In this document: positions 1 through 7,351 of the stretch, one piece after another
How the letters are laid out: the number at the start of each line of letters is the position of its first letter
Position numbering within the stretch: the stretch's first letter is position 1
Assembly: GCA_041649995.1 (NCBI GenBank)
Contig: JBAZMA010000001.1
Coordinates: 248,001 to 312,000, forward strand
Origin: JBAZMA01 sp041649995
GTDB taxonomy: Bacteria; Omnitrophota; Gorgyraeia; Velamenicoccales; Velamenicoccaceae
Reading direction: 5' to 3'
DNA: 64,000 nt
Position numbers and translations under genes: made by a program
Notes under the pieces: model-generated
Database searches by the model: none
What the model was told of the DNA's origin: nothing
The model's input: only the letters and a program-made list of their open reading frames with translations

Positions 1-2
1 TC

Positions 3-1208
3 CCTATCGTTATGGTCGGCAGGAAGCTCCGCAAGATCAGCCGCTCTACGCAGGAAAAGGTCGCCGACATCAATTCTTTGCTTGTGGAGACGATTTCAGG
101 CGTCAGGATTGTGCGCGCGTTCGGGGCGGAAGCCTATGAAGTCGGAAAATTCGGCCGTCAGAACCAGGATTATTACAAGTTGAGCATGAAGTCCATCCGC
201 AGAACCCTGGCCCTGGGTCCCGCGACCGAGGTCATCGGCGTTTTCGGAGGAGTGTTCATCCTTCTTTATGTCGGCCGCCAGGTCATTTCCGGAGTTTTGT
301 CCTTCGGCGTCTTCGGCCTGTTTTTGGGTTCGGTCATGATGATGATCAGGCCCTTCAAAAAGCTCGGCGGCGTCAATTCCATCATGCAAAAGGCCTTTGC
401 CGCTTCGACCAGAATTTATGAAATCCTGGAGATTGAACCCAGGATCAAGGCGGATCCAGCCGCCTGGGAAATCCGGGAGGTCCGGGACCAGATCGAGCTG
501 CGCGACGTCTGGTTCCGCTACGAAGAGGCGGAGATCCTCAAAGGCGTGAGCCTGAGGTGCCGTAAGGGCGATATCGTGGCTTTGGTCGGGCCCAGCGGCG
601 CCGGCAAAAGCACGCTGGTGGACCTGATCCCGCGTTTTTACGATCCACAGAAGGGCGCGGTCCTGATCGATGGCAGGGACATCCGGACGCTGAACGTTAA
701 ATCCCTGCGAGGGCTTATCGGCATGGTCAATCAGGAAACCATTCTTTTTAACGATACCGTCAGGGATAATATCGCTTACGGCAAGAGGGATGCCAGTCAC
801 GATGAGATTGTGGAGGCGGCCAAAAAGGCCTTTGCCCACGAATTCATCATGAACCTGCCGCAGGGGTATGAAACATATATTGGAGACAGGGGGGTCAAAT
901 TGTCTGGAGGGGAACGGCAGAGGCTGGCGATCGCCCGCGCTATCCTTAAAAATCCTCCTATTTTGATCCTGGATGAAGCGACATCGCAGCTGGATTCCCA
1001 GAATGAACGCCTTGTTCAGGGCGCTCTGGACGCCCTGATGCAGGGCCGGACCGTTTTTGTTATCGCCCACAGGCTTTCCACGGTCAAGAACGCCACCAGG
1101 ATCGTGGTGATAAACGAGGGAAGGATCAGCGAAGAAGGCCGGCACGAAGAGCTTTTGGGCACAGGCGGTATTTACAAACGCCTCTACGACATCCAGTTTC
1201 AGGCCTGA
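3..1208 (+). CDS. msbA: MsbA-like lipid A/lipid exporter, ATP-binding and permease protein (5' end outside window)
   Basis: This is the C-terminal two thirds of an ABC exporter half-transporter. The reading frame is open from the left edge, so the true start lies upstream. The first ~120 residues seen are the end of the membrane domain, including the ISRSTQEKVADINSLLVE stretch and a hydrophobic span. A full nucleotide-binding domain follows: Walker A GPSGAGKST (about 194-202 counted from the first Met at position 12), signature LSGGERQR, Walker B ILILDEATS and the switch histidine in IAHRLS. MsbA-type proteins flip lipid A-core across the inner membrane. The window also holds Kdo, lipid A and Lpt genes, which supports a lipid A flippase. 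A different lipid or peptide exporter of the same family cannot be excluded from this fragment. Confidence 0.85.
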   Translation, partial: PIVMVGRKLRKISRSTQEKVADINSLLVETISGVRIVRAFGAEAYEVGKFGRQNQDYYKLSMKSIRRTLALGPATEVIGVFGGVFILLYVGRQVISGVLSFGVFGLFLGSVMMMIRPFKKLGGVNSIMQKAFAASTRIYEILEIEPRIKADPAAWEIREVRDQIELRDVWFRYEEAEILKGVSLRCRKGDIVALVGPSGAGKSTLVDLIPRFYDPQKGAVLIDGRDIRTLNVKSLRGLIGMVNQETILFNDTVRDNIAYGKRDASHDEIVEAAKKAFAHEFIMNLPQGYETYIGDRGVKLSGGERQRLAIARAILKNPPILILDEATSQLDSQNERLVQGALDALMQGRTVFVIAHRLSTVKNATRIVVINEGRISEEGRHEELLGTGGIYKRLYDIQFQA

Positions 1209-1229
1209 CATATTCCCGCAAAATTCTGT

Positions 1230-1257
1230 TTGAAAACAAGACGGCTTATGTTATATT
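1230..1257 (+). promoter_or_regulatory. Candidate sigma-70 promoter for rpsB operon
   Basis: A TTGAAA box at 1230-1235 and a TATATT box at 1252-1257 are separated by 16 bases, giving a leader of roughly 70 bases before rpsB. It lies in the only sizeable gap between the exporter gene and rpsB, which fits a new transcription unit. It was assigned by eye. Confidence 0.45.
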
Positions 1258-1336
1258 ATGTCAGTTTAAGCTAGGGTTAAATTAAGGCTCATTGCGTCCA
1301 AGAGAAACACTTTAGGAATGAAAGGAGAACCAAACT

Positions 1337-2194
1337 TTGACTACTACAGAACTTATTAAACAGTTGTTGGAAGCCGGTGTCCACTTCGGGCATCAAACAC
1401 GGCGGTGGAACCCGAAGATGAAGCGCTATATCTTCGGAGAAAAGAGCGGGATCTATATCATAGACCTGCAGAAAACCGAACAATTCCTTAACGAAGCCAG
1501 GGAATTTGTCTCCGAGACCGCGGCCCTGGGTAAACCCATCCTTTTCGTGGGGACAAAAAAGCAGGCCCAGGATGTCATCGGGGAAGAGGCCAGGAGGTGC
1601 GGAGCTTTTTACGTGAACCACCGCTGGCTGGGCGGATTGCTGACCAATTTTCAGACGGTCAAGAAGGGTATTCGCCGGTATAAAGAGATCGAACAGATGG
1701 AAAAAGACGGCATTTTTGACAGCTTGACCAAAAAAGAGATCGCGGCCCTGTCCAAGGAACGCGCGAAACTCCTGAAAAACCTTTCCGGAGTCCTTGAAAT
1801 GGACCGCCTTCCCGGAGCGCTGTTCGTGATCGATTCCAAGAAGGAAGAAACCGCGATTCTGGAAGCCAAGAGGCTCGGAATTCCGATCGTGGCCCTCATC
1901 GATACCAATTGCGACCCCGATCTGATCGATTATCCGGTCCCCGGCAACGATGATGCCATTAAATCCATCCGTTTGATCAGCAAATTTATGGCCGACAGCC
2001 TGTTGGACGGCCGCAAGAGATTTGATGATGTCAAGGCCGCCAAGAAAGAAATGGAAGAAAAGCAGGAAGGCCCGGAGACGGACGGGGCGAAAATCGTCGA
2101 GGTTGAGGAAGAAGTCATTAAAAAAATGTCCCTGGACCAGGAAGAGGGAAAAGGGGCCCCCAAAGCCAAAAAGGCGCGGGGAGACAAAGAATAA
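1337..2194 (+). CDS. rpsB: 30S ribosomal protein S2
   Basis: S2 is a structural protein of the small ribosomal subunit that helps recruit S1. The 285-residue product has the family's ELLEAGVHFGHQTRRWNPKM opening and the HRWLGGLLTNF, RLPGALFVID and PIVALIDTNCDPDLIDYPVPGND blocks in order. The start is a TTG codon preceded by AAAGGAG with normal spacing, and there is no better in-frame ATG nearby. After residue ~225 comes a charged Lys/Glu-rich tail of about 60 residues that is not part of the core fold and is likely disordered. tsf follows 50 bases downstream, the usual bacterial rpsB-tsf order. Confidence 0.97.
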   Translation: MTTTELIKQLLEAGVHFGHQTRRWNPKMKRYIFGEKSGIYIIDLQKTEQFLNEAREFVSETAALGKPILFVGTKKQAQDVIGEEARRCGAFYVNHRWLGGLLTNFQTVKKGIRRYKEIEQMEKDGIFDSLTKKEIAALSKERAKLLKNLSGVLEMDRLPGALFVIDSKKEETAILEAKRLGIPIVALIDTNCDPDLIDYPVPGNDDAIKSIRLISKFMADSLLDGRKRFDDVKAAKKEMEEKQEGPETDGAKIVEVEEEVIKKMSLDQEEGKGAPKAKKARGDKE

Positions 2195-2244
2195 GGCTCA
2201 AAAGAACCTTTGTTTGAGCCCGTTCCAATAACAGGAGTCTTCTG

Positions 2245-2778
2245 ATGGCAGTTTCCATTGAATTGATCAAACAACTCAGAGATATGACGCTGGCCTCGGT
2301 TGCCGATTGCAAAAAGGCGCTCGACGATGCCCAGGGGGATTTGGCAAAAGCCTCCGTATTGCTGAAGAAGAGAGGGCTGGAGATCGCGGCCAAAAAGGCC
2401 AGCCGCGCGGCCAACCAGGGCCGTATTGAGGCCTATGTCCATACCGGCAACAAGATCGGCGTGGTCCTGGAGGTGAATTGCGAAACGGATTTTGTCGCCA
2501 GAAATGAAGAATTCGTCCGTTTTACGAAAGATGTGGCCATGCAGATCGCGGCGTCCGCGCCCCTGTGCGTGAACATCGAAGAGGTTCCGGCGCAGGCCCT
2601 TGCCGAATTCAACGAAGCCCAGAGGCAGGATTATGCCAAGACGCATTGTCTGCTGGACCAGCCTTTTATCCGCGATCCCAAACAGACGATCAGGGATTAT
2701 CTGACTTCCATTGTGGCCAGACTCGGAGAGAATATCGTGGTCAGGCGCTTTTGCCGTTTTAAAATCGGGGAAGAATGA
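2245..2778 (+). CDS. tsf: Elongation factor Ts, short form
   Basis: EF-Ts is the nucleotide exchange factor that regenerates EF-Tu-GTP. The protein has the N-terminal UBA-like helix region (IELIKQLRDMTLASVADCKKAL) and the EF-Tu-contacting core with the CETDFVARNEEF signature near residues 79-90. At 177 residues it is much shorter than the ~280-residue E. coli protein and resembles the single-core-repeat form known from Thermus (about 196 residues). It ends in a regular family-like strand, so it does not look truncated. Its stop codon overlaps the pyrH start by 4 bases, indicating coupled translation. Confidence 0.95.
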   Translation: MAVSIELIKQLRDMTLASVADCKKALDDAQGDLAKASVLLKKRGLEIAAKKASRAANQGRIEAYVHTGNKIGVVLEVNCETDFVARNEEFVRFTKDVAMQIAASAPLCVNIEEVPAQALAEFNEAQRQDYAKTHCLLDQPFIRDPKQTIRDYLTSIVARLGENIVVRRFCRFKIGEE

Positions 2779-3494
2779 GAAATAAACCCGTCTATAAGCG
2801 CGTTGTCCTGAAACTTAGCGGCGAGGCTTTGCAGGGGGGTCAATCCCACGGGATTGACGCGGGGATCCTGGATTCCCTGGCCGCGCAGATCGCCGACGTG
2901 CGCAAGATGGGGGTTGAGGTGGCCGTTGTCCTGGGGGGAGGCAATATCTTCCGCGGGCAGTCCGGCACCAAGCGTTACCAGATCGAACGCGCGGTGGGCG
3001 ATTATATGGGGATGCTGGCGACCGTCATCAACGGCCTGGCGTTCCAGGACGCGCTGGAGAGGAAAGAAATAGCCACCCGCGTCATGACGGCGATTGAAAT
3101 GCATCAGATTGCCGAGCCTTATATCCGCAGGCGGGCGATCAGGCATTTGGAGAACGGCCGGGTCATCATTTTTGTGGCCGGGACCGGCAATCCTTATTTT
3201 ACGACGGATACGGCCGCGGCTTTAAGGGCCATGGAGATCAACGCGGACGCCATCCTCAAAGGGACGAAGGTCGACGGGGTCTATAGCGACGACCCGATGA
3301 AGAACAAGAACGCTCAAAAATTTCTGGAATTGAAATATATGGATGTGCTGAATAAAGAGCTGAAAGTCATGGACGCCACGGCCATCAGCCTCTGCATGGA
3401 TAATCATTTGCCCATCGTTGTCTTCGATCTCACACAGGAAGGCAATATCAAAAAAATCATTTCAGGCGAAAAAATAGGCACGACGGTCAGCTGA
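2775..3494 (+). CDS. pyrH: UMP kinase
   Basis: PyrH phosphorylates UMP to UDP in the cytoplasm and works as a hexamer. The 239-residue protein opens with the amino acid kinase motif VVLKLSGEALQG and contains the nucleotide/UMP-binding blocks GGGNIFRG and GTGNPYFTTDTAAALRA, which define the bacterial UMP kinase family. Length is normal. The ATG start overlaps the tsf stop by four bases. The order rpsB-tsf-pyrH-frr is conserved across bacteria and leaves little doubt. Confidence 0.97.
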   Translation: MRNKPVYKRVVLKLSGEALQGGQSHGIDAGILDSLAAQIADVRKMGVEVAVVLGGGNIFRGQSGTKRYQIERAVGDYMGMLATVINGLAFQDALERKEIATRVMTAIEMHQIAEPYIRRRAIRHLENGRVIIFVAGTGNPYFTTDTAAALRAMEINADAILKGTKVDGVYSDDPMKNKNAQKFLELKYMDVLNKELKVMDATAISLCMDNHLPIVVFDLTQEGNIKKIISGEKIGTTVS

Positions 3495-3555
3495 AGAGAG
3501 GCTTGTTTTGAAAGCCCTTTTTTTTGACTAAGGCCACGGAAAGAAAGAGGTGTCT

Positions 3556-4116
3556 ATGAATACGCGGGAACTCATTAAGGAAGCGGACAACAAGATGAAC
3601 AAGGCCCTGGAGGCGTCGCGCCGGAATTTTTCGGAGATCAGGACCGGCCGGGCCAATCCTCATCTTGTGGAGGGTCTGCACGTCGATTATTACGGGACAC
3701 CGACAATCTTGAAGTCCCTGGCCTCTATCAGTATCCCGGATGCCAGGCTCATCGTGATCCAGCCCTGGGACCCGACGGTTATTCCGGAGATTGAAAAAGC
3801 CATCGCCAAATCGAATTTGGGAGTGGCGCCTTTTAACGACGGCAAAATGGTCCGCCTTCAGATCCCGCAGTTGACCCAGGACCGCAGGGAAGAGCTTAAG
3901 AAAGTGGTCAAGGCCATGGCCGAGGAAGGCCGCATTTCTTTAAGGACGATCCGCAGGGACGCCAACGATTCCATCAAAAAACTGGAGACCGACAAGGTCA
4001 TTCCTGAGGATGAAAGGTTCCGCGCCCAGGACGAGATCCAGAAGATCACCGATAAGCATATGGCTGATCTTGAGAATATCCTCAAGGATAAAGAAAAAGA
4101 GTTAACGGAAGTTTAG
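3556..4116 (+). CDS. frr: Ribosome recycling factor
   Basis: RRF works with EF-G to split post-termination ribosomes. The product is 186 residues, typical of the family. It has the helical N-terminus, the FSEIRTGRANPHLVEGLHVDYYGT block and the PQLTQDRREELKKVVK region followed by a long charged helix. I prefer the ATG at 3556, with AAGAAAGAGG five bases upstream, over an in-frame GTG two codons earlier that overlaps this ribosome-binding site. It ends the translation-factor cluster, and tRNA genes begin about 20 bases later. Confidence 0.96.
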   Translation: MNTRELIKEADNKMNKALEASRRNFSEIRTGRANPHLVEGLHVDYYGTPTILKSLASISIPDARLIVIQPWDPTVIPEIEKAIAKSNLGVAPFNDGKMVRLQIPQLTQDRREELKKVVKAMAEEGRISLRTIRRDANDSIKKLETDKVIPEDERFRAQDEIQKITDKHMADLENILKDKEKELTEV

Positions 4117-4138
4117 ACCAAGATTCACCGGATATTTC

Positions 4139-4212
4139 GGGCCGCTAGCTCATCCTGGTAGAGCACCGCCCTTTTAAGGCGGGTGTGCCGCGTTCGAGTC
4201 GCGGGCGGCTCA
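4139..4212 (+). tRNA. tRNA-Lys (anticodon TTT)
   Basis: A 74-base cloverleaf can be folded by hand. The acceptor stem is GGGCCGC with GCGGCTC (one G-U pair). The D stem is GCTC/GAGC, the anticodon stem CCGCC/GGCGG with loop CTTTTAA, and the T stem CCGCG/CGCGG with loop TTCGAGT. The anticodon UUU reads lysine. CCA is not encoded. It lies directly after frr. Confidence 0.93.
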
Positions 4213-4283
4213 TAATTTAGCGTATAGCGCATAGCTTAGAGATAGAAAGAAGAGCTATTGGTCCTATGCCATAAGCCAATCAA

Positions 4284-4365
4284 GCGGACGTGGCGGAACT
4301 GGCATACGCGGCAGCCTTAGGAGCTGCTGGGGCAACCCTTGGGGGTTCAAATCCCTCCGTCCGCA
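4284..4365 (+). tRNA. tRNA-Leu (anticodon TAG)
   Basis: An 82-base class II tRNA with acceptor GCGGACG/CGTCCGC, anticodon loop CTTAGGA (UAG, leucine), a long variable arm (GGGGCAACCCTT region) and T arm GGGGGTTCAAATCCCTC. CCA is not encoded. Its last 17 bases (from AAATCCCTCC) are repeated twice more immediately downstream, as described in the repeat entry. Confidence 0.93.
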
Positions 4366-4635
4366 AAGATTAGAGGGATTTGAAGCCAAATTTGTGCCGA
4401 GCGAATAGCGAGGATGAGGCCTCTGGCCGAAAGCAAAATTGGCCAGCCCAAAGCGAGGACCTCTGGGCCGAGCGAAGGGAAATCCCTCCGTCCGCAAAGA
4501 TTAGAGGGATTTGAAGCCAAACGTGCGCCGAGCGAAAAGTGAGGAAAAGCCTCTGGTGTCAGCACGTTTGGCCAGCCCAAAGCGAGCTCCTCTGGAGCGA
4601 GCGCAGGGAAATCCCTCCGTGCGCAAAGATTAGAA
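4349..4635 (+). repeat. Tandem cassettes re-copying the tRNA-Leu 3' end
   Basis: The sequence AAATCCCTCCGTCCGC (T-arm 3' half plus acceptor strand) followed by AAAGATTA occurs in the tRNA (from 4349) and again from 4480; a third copy from 4609 has one change (GTGCGC). The spacings are 131 and 129 bases. Each of the first two copies is followed at once by GAGGGATTTGAA, the reverse complement of the T-arm TTCAAATCCCTC, so a 12-bp hairpin forms over the tRNA end. Each interval also holds an inner palindrome (second unit: CCAAACGTGC with GCACGTTTGG) and a GCCCAAAGCGAG block. The last copy runs into a T-rich tract. Nothing here looks like protein-coding sequence. Confidence 0.85.
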
Positions 4636-4656
4636 TTTTTTAACTTATATTTTTAT

Positions 4657-4732
4657 GCGGGAGTAGCTCAGCTGGTAGAGCGCAACCTTGCCAAGGTTGA
4701 TGTCACGGGTTCAAATCCCGCCTCCCGCTCCA
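4657..4732 (+). tRNA. tRNA-Gly (anticodon GCC), CCA encoded
   Basis: The acceptor GCGGGAG/CTCCCGC, D stem GCTC/GAGC, anticodon stem CAACC/GGTTG with loop TTGCCAA (GCC, glycine) and T loop TTCAAAT fold into a normal cloverleaf. There is one A-C mismatch at the top of the T stem. The discriminator T is followed by an encoded CCA, unlike the other two tRNAs here. Its 3' end is duplicated twice downstream. Confidence 0.93.
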
Positions 4733-5176
4733 AATTGTTCTTTTTAGCTGGTTTTCATGTTTGCGGGATTTGAAGCCAAACGTGCGCCGAGCGAAAAGTG
4801 AGGAAAAGCCTCTGGTGTCAGCACGTTTGGCCAGCCCAAAGCGAGGACCTCTGGGCCGAGCGAAGGGAAATCCCGCCACGTAAAATGCCTTCGGCATCAC
4901 GTGGCAGGCCCGGCGAGAACGAAGTGAGTTATGCGGGCCGCCTCCCGCTCCAAATTGTTATTTTGGTTGGTTTCCTTATTCGCGGGATTTGAAGGCAACC
5001 CGAGCGCCACTGGTTCGAGCGAGGGTGCCCAGCGACGAAGGAGCGCCTGCCTATCGGCAGGCAGGAAGACGAGGCGGGTGAGGAGAAATCCCGCCACGTA
5101 AAATGCCTTCGGCATCACGTGGCAGGCCCTGCAGAACGAAGTGAGTTATACGGGCCGCCTCCCGCTCCAAATTGTT
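4713..5176 (+). repeat. Tandem cassettes re-copying the tRNA-Gly 3' end
   Basis: Two units follow the tRNA. Each begins with GCGGGATTTGAA, the reverse complement of the T-arm TTCAAATCCCGC, and each ends with a copy of GCCTCCCGCTCCAAATTGTT, the tRNA 3' end plus flank (4940-4959 and 5157-5176). Inside each unit AAATCCCGCC reappears (4868 and 5086) and is followed by a hairpin with arms CCACGT/ACGTGG and a TTCG tip, then a second hairpin closing on GGGCC. The first unit shares 81 identical bases (4765-4845) with a tRNA-Leu cassette (4506-4586). The second unit has a different central stem (GGCAACCC with GGGTGCC). Confidence 0.85.
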
Positions 5177-5353
5177 TCGTAACTGTTCGTCGTCATGTTG
5201 TTTGTCTTTTATCAGGAATAAAAGCCTTTTGGAAAAACCTCTATTCGTCTCTGTCGTTTTGGGCGGGGATTTCACCTTCGGATCAACATAACCTTCCATG
5301 TGCCTGCTAGAGTCTAACGCGCGTTTTTGAAGATAAAAAGGAGGACAGCTCGG

Positions 5354-5824
5354 ATGAAGATCATGGATTTTCTCTCAGAAGAGGCGATAACAACCGATCT
5401 TAAAAGCGTCAATAAGACCGAAGCGATCAAGGAGCTTGTTGAGCTTTTGATCGTCAGCGGCGATATTGACAAGAAGGACAAGGCCAAGATTGTAGAGTTG
5501 CTTTTGGCGCGGGAATCCCTCGGGTCAACGGCGATAGGCCACAATGTCGGAATTCCCCACGCCAAGGCCGATTGCATCAAGAATCTCGTGGGCGCTTTCG
5601 GGCTTTCCAGGAAAGGGGTGGATTTTGATTCCCTCGACGGAGAGCCTGTCTACGTTTTCTTTTTGCTCCTGGCCCCGCAGGATTCGGCCGGCCCGCATTT
5701 GAAGGCCCTGGCCAGGATTTCCCGCCTGATCAAGGACAAATATTTCCGCGATACCCTCAAACAGGCCAAAGATAAAAAAGACGTGGTCCGGATCATAGAA
5801 ACCGAAGATGATAAGAAAATTTAA
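5354..5824 (+). CDS. ptsN: PTS EIIA domain protein, PtsN-like
   Basis: This is a single-domain EIIA of the fructose/nitrogen class, which accepts phosphate from HPr on a histidine and usually acts as a regulator. The 156-residue product shows the conserved block LLARESLGSTAIGHNVGIPHAK, with the phosphorylated histidine at residue 69. The ATG at 5354 is chosen because AAGGAGG lies nine bases upstream; an earlier in-frame ATG lies before that site. Its end overlaps yvcK, and HPr and EI follow, so all phosphotransfer partners sit in one operon. No EIIB or EIIC is present nearby. Whether its role is in carbon or nitrogen control cannot be told from sequence. Confidence 0.88.
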   Translation: MKIMDFLSEEAITTDLKSVNKTEAIKELVELLIVSGDIDKKDKAKIVELLLARESLGSTAIGHNVGIPHAKADCIKNLVGAFGLSRKGVDFDSLDGEPVYVFFLLLAPQDSAGPHLKALARISRLIKDKYFRDTLKQAKDKKDVVRIIETEDDKKI

Positions 5825-7064
5825 CCTCAGAAATTTTTTCAAGTGGTTTTATCCCGGTATCCGCGTCAAGAGATGGGCTTTTTTGTCGCTTTTGGGCCTG
5901 ATCCTCATGATGGTGGGCGTGGGCGGGATGATGACGTACCGCGGGGAATTGACGAGCGCCATCACCTTTGTGTATTACGCCAATTTTCTTCTGGGCATTG
6001 TTCTTTTGGTTCTCGGCTTCAAGAATATGCTGGTGTCCGTGGTTTCCCTGATCATGCCTCAGAGGGATTCGCATCTGATCGATATCCTCTATCAGAAGAG
6101 ATTTCTTGAGCACGGGCCAAAAATCGTCGCGATCGGAGGAGGGACGGGGCTTTCCGTCCTTCTGCACGGCCTCAAAGAATATACCTCTAATATTACGGCG
6201 GTGGTGACGGTTGCCGATGATGGCGGCAGTTCCGGGCGTCTGCGCCAGCAGTTCGATATGGTCGCGCCGGGCGATATCCGCAATTGCCTGGTGGCCCTGG
6301 CCAATGAAGAAACAATGATGCAGCAGCTTTTCCAGTATCGTTTCAAACAGGATACGGAATTCAGCGGGCATAGTTTTGGGAACCTTTTTATCACGGCCAT
6401 GACCCAGGTGACGGGCGATTTTGAGAAAGCCGTGAAGGAATCCAGCAAAATCCTTTCCATCCGGGGCCGCGTCCTGCCCTCCACGCTGGAAAAAGTCGTC
6501 CTGATCGCAGAGCACGCCGACGGGCGGGTGACGGAGGGGGAGGCGCAGATCCCGCGCTCGGGAGTGCCTATCAAAAAGATTTTTATTCGTCCTTCGCAGG
6601 CGTCCGCGGCGCCGGACGCCGTGAAGGCCATCCGGGAGGCGGAATTGATCATTCTGGGGCCGGGAAGCCTCTACACCAGCATTATTCCCAACCTCTTGAT
6701 CAAGGAAATCCGCGAAGCGGTCGCCTCTGCCGACGTTTCAAAGATTTACGTGTGTAATATCATGACCCAGCCGGGGGAGACGGAAGGTTTTAAGGCGTCC
6801 GACCATATCAAGGAACTCCTGCGGCATACGGATCCCAAGATCATTGACGCCTGCATCGTGAATGCCGGCAGGATCCCCGTGTCGCTTTTGGATAAATATC
6901 ATCGCGAGAAGTCCATCCGGGTCGAAGCCGACAGCCAGGTGATCAAGGATCTGGGATATGGGGTCATCGAGGAAGACCTGGTGAGCGCGACCGACCATAT
7001 CAGACATGACGCCAACAAACTGGCGAGGATCGTTGCGGATCTTTTGGGCCTGCAGCGCGCCTAA
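5808..7064 (+). CDS. yvcK: YvcK/GlmR-family (CofD-like) factor with N-terminal membrane segments
   Basis: YvcK (GlmR, 'gluconeogenesis factor') binds UDP-sugars in Bacillus and links carbon supply to cell-wall synthesis. From about residue 108 the protein has the family start AIGGGTGLSVLL, then VTVADDGGSSGRLR, GDIRNCLVAL, GHSFGNLFI and GPGSLYTSI. The first ~85 residues add two hydrophobic spans (roughly 24-46 and 55-76), so the catalytic-like domain is probably held at the inner membrane; many YvcK proteins lack such segments. The start overlaps the ptsN end. In Firmicutes yvcK sits beside an HPr-like gene (crh), and here a true HPr follows 20 bases downstream. Confidence 0.9.
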   Translation: MIRKFNLRNFFKWFYPGIRVKRWAFLSLLGLILMMVGVGGMMTYRGELTSAITFVYYANFLLGIVLLVLGFKNMLVSVVSLIMPQRDSHLIDILYQKRFLEHGPKIVAIGGGTGLSVLLHGLKEYTSNITAVVTVADDGGSSGRLRQQFDMVAPGDIRNCLVALANEETMMQQLFQYRFKQDTEFSGHSFGNLFITAMTQVTGDFEKAVKESSKILSIRGRVLPSTLEKVVLIAEHADGRVTEGEAQIPRSGVPIKKIFIRPSQASAAPDAVKAIREAELIILGPGSLYTSIIPNLLIKEIREAVASADVSKIYVCNIMTQPGETEGFKASDHIKELLRHTDPKIIDACIVNAGRIPVSLLDKYHREKSIRVEADSQVIKDLGYGVIEEDLVSATDHIRHDANKLARIVADLLGLQRA

Positions 7065-7084
7065 AGGTATTCCCAAACGTTCTC

Positions 7085-7351
7085 ATGATTAAAAGAGTGG
7101 AAAAAATAATCAGGGTCAACAACAAACAGGGATTGCACGCGCGTCCGGCGGCCCTTTTCGTTCAGATCGCCAACAAATATGACTCCACGATCAAGGTGGT
7201 CAAGGATGAAGAGGTTGTCAACGGAAAGTCCATCATGGGTATCCTGATGCTGGCCGCGGAAAAAGACAGCGAGATCAAGATTGTCGCCGAAGGTTCGGAT
7301 GCGGAATTGGCCATCCATGAGCTTGAGGCGCTGCTGAGGTCCGATGAGTGA
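7085..7351 (+). CDS. ptsH: Phosphocarrier protein HPr
   Basis: HPr carries phosphate from enzyme I to EIIA proteins. The 88-residue product has the active-site motif GLHARPAA with His18 and the regulatory-site region NGKSIMGIL with Ser49, the position phosphorylated by HPr kinase in many bacteria. Keeping both residues makes it a full HPr rather than a Crh-like regulator, which lacks the histidine. It overlaps ptsI by 8 bases. No HPr kinase gene is in the window, so use of the serine is inferred only. Confidence 0.95.
   Translation: MIKRVEKIIRVNNKQGLHARPAALFVQIANKYDSTIKVVKDEEVVNGKSIMGILMLAAEKDSEIKIVAEGSDAELAIHELEALLRSDE

Noticed and set aside
2245..2778. tsf as a truncated pseudogene
   Set aside because: The short EF-Ts form is known from Thermus, the frame is intact, and it overlaps pyrH in the normal operon.
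4264..5299. Several short open frames in the tRNA repeat region
   Set aside because: They run through tRNAs and repeat hairpins on both strands and repeat the same peptide words because the DNA repeats. They have no ribosome-binding sites.
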